Shown here piece by piece: positions 36,680 to 44,476 of a stretch of 64,000 nt of DNA. Source of the stretch: Mycolicibacterium helvum (GTDB lineage Bacteria; Actinomycetota; Actinomycetes; Mycobacteriales; Mycobacteriaceae); NCBI RefSeq assembly GCF_010731895.1, contig NZ_AP022596.1:5580001-5644000 (forward strand), in the 5' to 3' direction. The position numbers and the translations under genes were made by a program. The notes under the pieces are model-generated. The model had not been told where the DNA came from, searched no databases, and saw only the letters and a program-made list of their open reading frames with translations. How positions within the stretch are numbered: position 1 is the stretch's first letter; every line of letters begins with the position of its first letter.

Positions 36680-39034
36680 TCACGCCCCCACGACGTGGCA
36701 GGCCGGGGCGAGCACGGTGATCAGCCCGGACGAACCGTCGACGCGGACGCGCATGCCCGAGCACAGCCGCGTGGCACCATCGGCAATACCGGCCACGAAG
36801 GGCACCCGGAGTTCGGTCGCTGCTCGCGCCGCGTCGGCCAGCGTGGCTCCGCCGTCGGTGAGTACCGCGGCCGGTGTGCCGAGCAGCGGGACGGAATCGA
36901 TGTCGGCGGTGGTGACGACGGCGATCTCGCCGGCCTGCAGGCGGGCATCGGCAGCCGAGTCGATCACCCGGACGGTGCCCTCCACGACACCGGGAAAGAG
37001 GCCAGATCCGTGCAGCTCGTCGGCAACCCGCGCCGCAACGGGCACCGCGAGAGGCGTCCACGTGGTGTCGATCACCGCGGGCAACCGCACGCCCTGCAGC
37101 CGCTCCCGCTCGGTGATGCGGCCCTTGATGCGCAGTCGGCTGTCGGCCGGCGGGCCGAGAGCTTCCTCGACGGTCAGGTAGAAGACGTCGCCGGGCGCCG
37201 TGTGCTTGTCCTCGGCAACCAGCCGGCGGCCCAATTCTCTTACCGTAAGCCGCATTTGGTGGGTGAATCGCATCGTGGTGTCATACGCCAGCGCCCGGCA
37301 TGCCTGCGGGCCGGGCAGTGTCGGCTCGTCCTCGCGCGCCGCCGGACTCGGCACCCGCAGCGCGGCCGCGATCACCGCGTCGGGCCGGTCGGACAGCACC
37401 GAGGCCGCCAGCTCGGCAGAACCAGGGCCGCGATGCCCCAGGTGGGCGAGGGCGGAGTCGAATGCAGTTGCGACCATGGGCGCGGCGGTGCGGGTGGTCG
37501 CCAGGTCGCCGGCTTCCAGTGCGATCTGTGCATAGGGGTGTGCGCGCAACACCCGCGCCAACGAGTCGATCTCGGCGCGCAGACTCACCGTCTCGCCCGC
37601 GGCGTCCAGCTGTGCCGGCGCCACCTCAGCGAACAACAGCGCAAGTGCCGCGAGCACCCATCCTTCATGAATCCTGCTGCGCAGCAGTCGCACTCGTGCC
37701 TCGAGCTGAGCGTCACCCAGCAACGTGAGCTTGGCGGCGTCGCACCGCTCGGTATCCGCGGCCGCGCGGTAGGCGTGCAGATGACGACCGTACATGCGTG
37801 CTGAGGAGATCAGGCGGGTCGTCGACATGGCTGCGGTGATCGATGCGAGCAGCCCCGGCCCTGGCGCCGGCCGGTCAGCGGGGGCGCGCAGCCGCTGCGA
37901 CAACGCGGAGGCGCGGGTGGGCAGACGAGGTTCGGCCGCGGCGAGGGCCGACGCACCGAGATAGATCCGATGGCCGAACACCGCGACCAGTCGGCTCTCC
38001 CACTCGGCGGCCACCGGGTCGCGCAGATCCAGCAGCTGGGCCAGGGTCCGCCCGGCGACCCGCAAGCCGGCCAGATGCAGATCCAGCGACATCGGGGTGA
38101 GCGGTCCGGCGGTGGTCTCGCGCAGCGGACTGGCGACGAACAGCGGGAAGCGTGGGTCGATGCGATCGTCGAATTCGCCGCCGGCATCCCCGATTGCTGC
38201 GCTTCGCACTTCGTTGCCGCCTGAGCGCGGAAGACCCGCGACGGGCATCGGGATCCGGCCGGCGGCCGCAACCGCACCGTCCGGACCCATCTTGCGGCCC
38301 TGTAGGCCGCGCACGGTATCGGTGACGGCCTCGGTTGCGCCCCAGCCGCATTCGAATTTCCAGTTGCGGCCGACGCCGGCCAGATCCAGCGGCGGGCACA
38401 GCTGGGGCCAGCCCTGCACACCGCGCACTTTCGGTCGCGGGTCAATGCCGCCGAGAATCCGACGCGCCGACGCCGCGGTGGTGGTGTCGACGGTGGCGAG
38501 ATCCACCACGCCGGTGCGGTCGCTATCCACGGCGATAACCAAAAACCGGATCAGATCGTCGATGTGCAGCACATGCAGCGGCCCCGGGACGTCGGTGTTC
38601 AGTAGCGCGGCCACCGATCGGCAGACCAGCGCGTCGGCCTGGCGACCCAGCGGTGCGGCGATGCGTACCACCAGGTTTGGCGCCCAGCCGGAGCTGACGA
38701 GGTCTTCGGCCTGCTGCCAGGTGTCGGGTGCGAGCAGGGACAGCGAGGGGAAGATCATGCGGGCACCGCCGCGGGCAGCGGCATCGCAGATCCGGGCGAC
38801 GTCAGCTGAGCCGGTGGTGCCGCCGGCGGCTGGGAGGTGAACGATGACGTCTGCGATCTCCGCCAGTCGGTACAGGACCGGGTGGGTCAGCGCGGCGCAG
38901 ACGAAATCGACTCCGGGATCGAGGTCACGATGGGCTCGTTCGGCGATGGCGTAGACGTCATGACCGGCTGCCAGCAAGCTCTGGGCGAGTGCGCGACCCA
39001 GCTCTCCGGCGACCTCAGTGAGCAAAATCCGCAT
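36680..39034 (-). CDS. NAD-epimerase / PEP-utilising-domain fusion (Rv1868-like)
   Basis: A 784-residue fusion. Residues 1-290 are a Rossmann NAD(P)-epimerase-like domain (TEVAGELGRALAQSLLAAG). The middle is helical and resembles the segment found before the swivel domain in PEP-utilising enzymes (MRLTVRELGRRL, GDVFYLTVEEAL). Residues 690-784 resemble the PEP-utilising mobile domain, but the phospho-His position reads GATLADAARA, so phosphotransfer by the usual route is unlikely. No ATP-grasp domain is seen. It corresponds to the uncharacterised Rv1868 type. Two tandem palindromes (39096-39137) lie upstream. Confidence 0.72.
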   Translation of the reverse strand: MRILLTEVAGELGRALAQSLLAAGHDVYAIAERAHRDLDPGVDFVCAALTHPVLYRLAEIADVIVHLPAAGGTTGSADVARICDAAARGGARMIFPSLSLLAPDTWQQAEDLVSSGWAPNLVVRIAAPLGRQADALVCRSVAALLNTDVPGPLHVLHIDDLIRFLVIAVDSDRTGVVDLATVDTTTAASARRILGGIDPRPKVRGVQGWPQLCPPLDLAGVGRNWKFECGWGATEAVTDTVRGLQGRKMGPDGAVAAAGRIPMPVAGLPRSGGNEVRSAAIGDAGGEFDDRIDPRFPLFVASPLRETTAGPLTPMSLDLHLAGLRVAGRTLAQLLDLRDPVAAEWESRLVAVFGHRIYLGASALAAAEPRLPTRASALSQRLRAPADRPAPGPGLLASITAAMSTTRLISSARMYGRHLHAYRAAADTERCDAAKLTLLGDAQLEARVRLLRSRIHEGWVLAALALLFAEVAPAQLDAAGETVSLRAEIDSLARVLRAHPYAQIALEAGDLATTRTAAPMVATAFDSALAHLGHRGPGSAELAASVLSDRPDAVIAAALRVPSPAAREDEPTLPGPQACRALAYDTTMRFTHQMRLTVRELGRRLVAEDKHTAPGDVFYLTVEEALGPPADSRLRIKGRITERERLQGVRLPAVIDTTWTPLAVPVAARVADELHGSGLFPGVVEGTVRVIDSAADARLQAGEIAVVTTADIDSVPLLGTPAAVLTDGGATLADAARAATELRVPFVAGIADGATRLCSGMRVRVDGSSGLITVLAPACHVVGA

Positions 39035-39095
39035 GCCAGGCCCTACTTCCCCGTGCAATGACGAGAATAGGCAGGCCCAGGGAAAAATTCGACAC

Positions 39096-39137
39096 TTTGG
39101 GCGGTCGCCCAAACAGAATCCAGTGGGCGGTTGCCCA
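39096..39137. promoter_or_regulatory. two tandem palindromic sites upstream of the fusion gene
   Basis: TTTGGGCGGTCGCCCAAA (39096-39113, perfect) and TGGGCGGTTGCCCA (39124-39137) carry the same TGGGCGGTYGCCCA core, 26 bp apart. They lie 62-103 bp upstream of the ATG at 39034 and directly behind the thiolase stop. The even spacing suggests two operator sites for a dimeric repressor, but a terminator role for the thiolase gene is also possible. Confidence 0.55.
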
Positions 39138-39143
39138 ACGCGC

Positions 39144-40607
39144 TCAGACCAGGCTGGCCCTGCCGTCGGCATGCACCCGCACCTTGGCGCCCGCGATGTC
39201 TTCGCGCACGGTCACCGCTGCCGCCTCGGGGTCCTCGACAAGGGCCATCACCCTGGCGTCGTCGCTGGTCCGCACCGTGAGGAAGGCCTTTTGCGGCTGC
39301 CCGTCACGGTCGAACGGCGTGGTCCAGGACTCCACCGTGCCCTCGCCGTCCCACTCGACGAGTGCCCGGCGGGTGGGCTTACGGTCGACCTCGGCCTGGA
39401 CGTCCTCCCAGCGGAAGGCCGCGGGCGGCGGGGTGGCGCTGTAGACGCCGAAGCTGTGCTTGGTGAGGTAGCCGCCGTTGGCGGTGATCAGGCCGCGGGC
39501 AGCGGGGTTGGCACGCAGCAGATCGGTCATGGTGGCGATCGAGTGCATGACGTAGTTGTTCCACGGTCCGCCGGCGAAGGTGAGCCCGCCGGTGACCGTC
39601 AACAGCCGCTGCGGGTCGTCGGTGGGCAGTCCGAGTTCGCGGGCGGCCACCTGTACCGCCGACGGGAAGCACGAATAGACGTCGATATGGTCGAGGTCGT
39701 CGACGCCGACACCGGCCAGTTCGAGGGCGCGACTGCCGCCGATCCGGATCGCCGGGGAGCGATGCAACTCGTGGCGTTCGGCCACGGCGTAGGTGTCATG
39801 CGAGTCGGTGCCCGCGTAGGGGAAGACCCACTGATCGCGTGGGATCTGCAGATAGGTGGCCTTCTCCGCCGAACAGAGGATCACCACAGCGGCCTGGTTG
39901 ACCATGTTGTTGGAGTTCATCAACTTCGGGTAGGGCCAGCTGATCATGCGGTTGTCCGGGCTGGCCTGCCCGATCTGCTCGGCAGTACGCGCCTGGCGGC
40001 TCCACGCGTGCGGGTTGCCCGCCGCCACCTCGCTGAACCGTGCCCACAGCGCCGCGATGCGGTGCTGGTGCTCCTGGACGGTCTCGCCGTTGGCGATCCG
40101 CAGCGCCTGCTCGAACAGTGGATAGACGAACGAGGGCCGGTCCAGCCCGATGCGGTCCTCTGCGGGGCCCGACATCGGAACGTCCTCCCCACCGGGCGGC
40201 ACTGGCACCGTATCGTCCTGTTGGGTCCAGTCCGGCTTGATCCCTTTGGCGCGCAGGCGCATCCGAGTCCGCCAGGTTTCCCCGCCGGCGAGCAGGACGA
40301 CATCGGCGCGGCCGTTCTGAATGTCCAGGCAGGCTTGATTGACCAGCGATTGCGGCGTGTTGCCGCCGACCCCGGTGTAGCGAGTGGCCGCCTCGGGCGC
40401 CCCGATCCGCTGGCCCAACAGCAGCCCGGGATCGCGGTAGCGCCACGACAGCAGGTTGACCACCCGGATCGCATCGACGGCCCGCAACACCCGCGGATCG
40501 GCCGCCTCCCGTGCGGCCGCGACCATCAGGTCGACGGGTTCGATGTCGGCGTCGTCGCGTTGGTTGACCTGTCCAGCCCCGACGAGTACCGGCGTCCGAG
40601 GATCCAT
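39144..40607 (-). CDS. acetyl-CoA acetyltransferase / thiolase-like protein
   Basis: A 487-residue thiolase-fold protein of the SCP-2/Rv1867 type: MDPRTPVLVGAGQVNQRDD at the start, GGNTPQSLVNQA in the nucleophile region where the usual Cys is replaced by Pro-Gln, LLAGGETWRTRM and a later DVYSCFPSA segment containing a Cys. A C-terminal OB-like extension follows. It may condense or cleave acyl-CoA, or have lost activity. GGAAGG precedes the ATG; the palindrome 40637-40652 lies about 30 bp upstream. Confidence 0.75.
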   Translation of the reverse strand: MDPRTPVLVGAGQVNQRDDADIEPVDLMVAAAREAADPRVLRAVDAIRVVNLLSWRYRDPGLLLGQRIGAPEAATRYTGVGGNTPQSLVNQACLDIQNGRADVVLLAGGETWRTRMRLRAKGIKPDWTQQDDTVPVPPGGEDVPMSGPAEDRIGLDRPSFVYPLFEQALRIANGETVQEHQHRIAALWARFSEVAAGNPHAWSRQARTAEQIGQASPDNRMISWPYPKLMNSNNMVNQAAVVILCSAEKATYLQIPRDQWVFPYAGTDSHDTYAVAERHELHRSPAIRIGGSRALELAGVGVDDLDHIDVYSCFPSAVQVAARELGLPTDDPQRLLTVTGGLTFAGGPWNNYVMHSIATMTDLLRANPAARGLITANGGYLTKHSFGVYSATPPPAAFRWEDVQAEVDRKPTRRALVEWDGEGTVESWTTPFDRDGQPQKAFLTVRTSDDARVMALVEDPEAAAVTVREDIAGAKVRVHADGRASLV

Positions 40608-40636
40608 CGACGATGCCTTCCGTAGTCATGGCCGTG

Positions 40637-40652
40637 TTTGACGGCTGTCAAA
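40637..40652. promoter_or_regulatory. palindrome upstream of thiolase-like gene
   Basis: TTTGAC-GGCT-GTCAAA, a perfect 6-bp inverted repeat 30 bp before the thiolase ATG, in the 106-bp divergent space shared with the hydrolase gene at 40714. On the minus strand TTGACA could also be a -35 hexamer. Possible operator for both genes. Confidence 0.35.
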
Positions 40653-40713
40653 ACCTAGCACCGGCTGCCGAGGCAGCGACGATTGGTATCGGCGTCCATG
40701 TCAGGATGTCGCC

Positions 40714-41460
40714 ATGACGGTGGTTCTGGTGCATGGCAATCCGGAGACCGACGCGATCTGGGGTCCGCTGGTCGCCGCACTCCAACGCGACGACGTGGTG
40801 CGGCTGTCCCCACCGGGATTCGGGGCTCCGCTGCCCGCGGATTTCCCAATGACATACCTGGCGTACCGGGATTGGCTGGAAGCCGAGCTGGAACGTTTCG
40901 ACACCCCCGTCGACCTGGTCGGCCATGACTGGGGCGGCGGTCACGTGATCAACCTCGTGATGCACCGTCCAGAACTGGTGCGCAGCTGGGCCAGCGATGT
41001 GCTCGGCATTCTGCACCCCGACTACGTCTGGCATGACATGGCACAGGTGTGGCAGACCCCGGACGCCGGCGAAGAACTGGTCGAGGCGATGATCGGCGGC
41101 TCGGTCGAAGACCGCGTTCCCCAGCTCACGATGCTCGGGATTCCCGAGGACGTCGCCACCGAATTGGCCGTCGCGCAGGGCCCGGAGATGGGCCGGGCGA
41201 TCCTGGCGCTGTACCGCTCGGCCAGCCAACCGGCGATGGCCGAGGCGGGGCTCTCGCTCGGCAACGCCGCGGCGCGTCCGGGATTGTCGCTACTGGCGAC
41301 CGAAGACACCTACGTCGGCAGCGACGACCTGCGGCGACAGGCCGCCGCGCGGGCGGGTGCCCGCACCGAGGTGCTCGACGGCCTCGGGCACTGGTGGATG
41401 CTTCAGGATCCCGCGCGAGGCGCGCAAGCACTCACCGACTTCTGGACGTCACTGAGCTGA
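40714..41460 (+). CDS. alpha/beta hydrolase (haloalkane dehalogenase / epoxide hydrolase type)
   Basis: A 248-residue alpha/beta hydrolase. HGNPETDAIWGPL is the haloalkane-dehalogenase-like oxyanion motif, GHDWGGGH carries an Asp nucleophile rather than Ser, EDTYVGS and LDGLGHWWML supply the acid and His. The Asp nucleophile favours dehalogenase or epoxide-hydrolase chemistry over esterase. The cap domain is short. The substrate is unknown. It is divergent from the thiolase-like gene. Confidence 0.8.
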   Translation: MTVVLVHGNPETDAIWGPLVAALQRDDVVRLSPPGFGAPLPADFPMTYLAYRDWLEAELERFDTPVDLVGHDWGGGHVINLVMHRPELVRSWASDVLGILHPDYVWHDMAQVWQTPDAGEELVEAMIGGSVEDRVPQLTMLGIPEDVATELAVAQGPEMGRAILALYRSASQPAMAEAGLSLGNAAARPGLSLLATEDTYVGSDDLRRQAAARAGARTEVLDGLGHWWMLQDPARGAQALTDFWTSLS

Positions 41461-41550
41461 TTCACAGCCGGTTCTACTGCACCACCGCGGACGCGGTGCA
41501 AGCATGGCCCAGTCGCGGTCAATAAGTCGGCCGCCGGGGAAGGGACCGCC

Positions 41551-43872
41551 ATGGCCGAAGAATTCCGCGGAGTCATCAAGCTCGACATCAGGGATTCGGT
41601 CCCCGACTGGACGCCCTATCAGCTCAAGAAGGCACCTGAGGACGCGCCCAACGTCCTGATCGTCCTCTACGACGACACCGGCCAGGCGGCCTGGTCGCCC
41701 TATGGCGGCCGGATCAACATGCCCACCCTGGACCGGCTGGCCGACAACGGCGTCACCTACACCCAGTGGCATACCACCGCGCTGTGCTCCCCCACCCGCT
41801 CCACCTTTCTCACCGGACGCAACCACCACGTGAACCGCTGCGCCTCGATCACCGAGGGTTCGATGGGCTTTCCCGGCGCAGCCGGCCGGCTGCCGGCCGA
41901 GTGCGCCACCATCGGACAGGTCCTGCAGGACAACGGATACGCCACGATGTGGCTGGGCAAGAACCACAACGTCCCGGTGGAGGACCTGTCGGCAGGCGGC
42001 AGCCGTTCGGAGTGGCCGCTGTCCAAGGGTTTCGACCGTTTCTACGGTTTCCTGGGCGGCGAGACCAACCAGTGGTATCCGGACCTCGTCGAGGACAGCC
42101 ACTTCATCGAACCGCCCTACGCGCCGGAGGACGGGTACCACCTCTCCAAGGATCTCGCCGACCAGGCATTGCGGATGCTGCGCGACATCCGCTCGGCCAG
42201 CCCGTCCAAGCCGTGGTTCATGTGGTTCTGCCCCGGCGCCAACCACGCGCCCCACCACGCCCCGCAGGAGTACATCGACAAGTACAAGGGCGTCTTCGAC
42301 GACGGCTACGAGGCCTACCGGGAGTGGGTGCTGGCCCGGATGATCGAACGCGGAGTGCTTCCCGAAGGCACCGAGCTGACGCCGCTGAACCCGATGCCCG
42401 CCGACGTGGCAAACGAGGCCGACTATGTGCGGCCATGGGCCGAGCTCAACGACGACGAGAAGCGGCTGTTCTGCCGGATGGCAGAGGTGTTCGCCGGGTT
42501 CTCGGAGTACACCGACGTCCAGGTCGGCCGCATCGTCGACTACCTGGAGAAGACCGGCCAGCTGGACAACACGCTGATCCTGTACTGCGCCGACAACGGC
42601 GCGTCCGGTGAGGGCACCCCCAACGGGTCGGTCAACGAGAACAAGTTCTTCAACGGCTATCCCGACAGCCTCGAAGAGAACATGTCCTACTTTGACGAGC
42701 TGGGCGGCCCGGAGACCTACAACCACTACCCGACCGGCTGGGCGGTGGCGTTCTCCACGCCGTTCCAGATGTTCAAGCGGTATGCGCAGTACGCCGGCGG
42801 CACATGTGACCCGCTGGTCGTGCACTGGCCCAAGGGCATCAAGGCCAAGGGCGAGATGCGGCACCAGTACCACCACTGCACCGACATCGTGCCAACGATC
42901 CTCGAAGCCGTCGGCCTGGAGATGCCCACGGTGTATCGCGGGGTCGAGCAGTACCCGCTCAACGGGGTGTCGATGCGCTACAGCTTCGACGACGCCCATG
43001 CGCCGACCACCAAGAAACGGCAGTACTTCTCGATGCTCGGCACCCGCGGGATCTGGCAGGACGGCTGGAAGGCCGCCGCCCTGCACGCGCCGATCAGTGG
43101 CAAGGGCCATTTCGACGCCGACCGCTGGGAGCTCTATCACGTCGACTCCGACCGCGCTGAGGCGCGCAACATCGCCGACCGGTATCCGGAGAAACTGCAG
43201 GAACTCATCGACGCGTGGTTCGATGAGGCCGAAACGAACTTCGTTCTCCCCCTTGATGACCGCCCGGCGATCGAACAGATCAGCGACGTCCGGCCGCAGG
43301 GCGAACCGCCACGGTCGCGCTACATCTACTTCCCCGACACCTCACCAGTGCCGGAGTCGACTGCGGTCAACATCCGTGGCCGCTCCTACAAGATCCTCGC
43401 TGACGTCGAGGTGACTCCGCAGTCGCAGGGCGTGATCTTCGCGCACGGCTCCCGCTTCGGCGGCCACACGCTGTTCATCAAGGACCACAAACTCCACTAC
43501 GTCTACAACTTCCTCGGTATCAAACCCGAGCAGAGCTTCGTCTCCCCCGAACTCGACACCGGCCAGCTGACGCTGGGCGTGGAGTTCGTCCGCGACGGCG
43601 CCGGCGAGCACGGCGAATCGCTGGGGACGGCGAGACTGTATGTCGGACAACAGGTTGTGGCCGAGGGACCGATGCGGGCGCAGATCGGGCCGTTCACCCT
43701 GTGCGGTGACGGGCTGTGCGTGGGCTACGACAGCGCCGACCCGGTCAGCCGCGCCTATCCGCCGGGGTTCCCGTTCACCGGCGGGCGCATTCTCGGCGTC
43801 GGCGTCGACGTCAGCGGCGACCAGTACCTGGATCTGGAGCGGGAGGCCGCGGCGGCGTTCGCCCGCGACTGA
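41551..43872 (+). CDS. arylsulfatase (type I, formylglycine)
   Basis: A 773-residue sulfatase, paralogous to the one at 20365. The metal pair is LYDDTGQA, and Cys79 in LCSPTRSTFLTGRNHH is the formylglycine site. GGETNQWYPDLVEDS and ADNGASGEGTP match the paralogue, and the last 150 residues form a beta-sandwich domain. There is no signal peptide. It hydrolyses sulfate esters, probably for sulfur scavenging. A ribosome-binding site (GGGGAAGGGA) precedes the ATG. Confidence 0.9.
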   Translation: MAEEFRGVIKLDIRDSVPDWTPYQLKKAPEDAPNVLIVLYDDTGQAAWSPYGGRINMPTLDRLADNGVTYTQWHTTALCSPTRSTFLTGRNHHVNRCASITEGSMGFPGAAGRLPAECATIGQVLQDNGYATMWLGKNHNVPVEDLSAGGSRSEWPLSKGFDRFYGFLGGETNQWYPDLVEDSHFIEPPYAPEDGYHLSKDLADQALRMLRDIRSASPSKPWFMWFCPGANHAPHHAPQEYIDKYKGVFDDGYEAYREWVLARMIERGVLPEGTELTPLNPMPADVANEADYVRPWAELNDDEKRLFCRMAEVFAGFSEYTDVQVGRIVDYLEKTGQLDNTLILYCADNGASGEGTPNGSVNENKFFNGYPDSLEENMSYFDELGGPETYNHYPTGWAVAFSTPFQMFKRYAQYAGGTCDPLVVHWPKGIKAKGEMRHQYHHCTDIVPTILEAVGLEMPTVYRGVEQYPLNGVSMRYSFDDAHAPTTKKRQYFSMLGTRGIWQDGWKAAALHAPISGKGHFDADRWELYHVDSDRAEARNIADRYPEKLQELIDAWFDEAETNFVLPLDDRPAIEQISDVRPQGEPPRSRYIYFPDTSPVPESTAVNIRGRSYKILADVEVTPQSQGVIFAHGSRFGGHTLFIKDHKLHYVYNFLGIKPEQSFVSPELDTGQLTLGVEFVRDGAGEHGESLGTARLYVGQQVVAEGPMRAQIGPFTLCGDGLCVGYDSADPVSRAYPPGFPFTGGRILGVGVDVSGDQYLDLEREAAAAFARD

Positions 43873-43968
43873 ACGGTGGGTGGACCATTTTTGGGCGGCG
43901 CAGGGTTTGTTCGCGCCCGCGGCGGGTAAGCGGTCGGAGTTGTCCCCTAACAAGGAAGTGAGGGCCGC

Positions 43969-44418
43969 ATGTCTCTCGGATCGAGAACGATGTCCAGGGC
44001 CACGATGGCGTTGGTTGGCGGAGCCGCAGTACTGACGTTGACCGTCGGCTGCGGCGGTAGTGGCGACTCCGGTAAGAGCTCCACGTCGACAACGACGACG
44101 ACAACGTCACCAACGTCATCGATCGTGACGACGACGACCAGCCCGACCGACACGATGGCTCCCGGTGGAACCGGCACGGCGCCGGGCGGCGTCACCGGTG
44201 GCGGCGATGCCAACGGCGGTGGCGGCAGCATCCCGGGTGGCCCGACCGGTAGCGGCGGCCCCGGTGGCGGTGGCGGCAGCATCCCGGGTGGTCCCACCGG
44301 TAGCGGCGGCCCCGGCGGCGGCAGCGGATCCATTCCCGGCGTCGGCAGCGGCGGCGGTGGTCCGGGCGGTGGCGGCGGCTGCATCAACGGCGTGGGCTGC
44401 ATCGGTACCGGCGGATAG
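43969..44418 (+). CDS. glycine-rich putative lipoprotein with repeats
   Basis: 149 residues. A short signal peptide ends in LTVGC, a plausible lipobox, so the mature protein may be lipid-anchored at residue 28. A Thr/Ser-rich linker (likely O-glycosylated) is followed by a Gly/Pro repeat of 17 residues (GGSIPGGPTGSGGPGGG) present twice plus a divergent copy, and a C-terminal tail with two cysteines (GGCINGVGCIG). There is no enzymatic domain. It looks like a surface-exposed structural or adhesion protein. Confidence 0.6.
   Translation: MSLGSRTMSRATMALVGGAAVLTLTVGCGGSGDSGKSSTSTTTTTTSPTSSIVTTTTSPTDTMAPGGTGTAPGGVTGGGDANGGGGSIPGGPTGSGGPGGGGGSIPGGPTGSGGPGGGSGSIPGVGSGGGGPGGGGGCINGVGCIGTGG
44221..44373 (+). 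repeat. 51-bp tandem repeat in the Gly-rich lipoprotein gene
   Basis: A 51-bp unit beginning GGCGGCAGCATCCCGGGTGG occurs at 44221 and again at 44272, followed by a partial diverged copy from about 44323. Each unit codes for 17 residues. Copy number may vary between strains. Confidence 0.75.
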
Positions 44419-44431
44419 TCGAGCAGAGGCC

Positions 44432-44476
44432 AGTGGCCACTTGTGACACGGGTCCGATGTGCCGCAAGTGGCCACT
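44432..44476. terminator. inverted repeat between convergent genes
   Basis: AGTGGCCACTTG (44432-44443) and CAAGTGGCCACT (44465-44476) pair perfectly across a 21-nt loop, just between the lipoprotein stop and the aldehyde dehydrogenase stop. Both arms are themselves near-palindromic. It could terminate transcription in both directions, though no U-run is present. Confidence 0.5.

Noticed and set aside
39018..40625. A long plus-strand open frame opposite the thiolase-like gene
   Set aside because: No homology-like motifs; the minus-strand thiolase fold accounts for the region.
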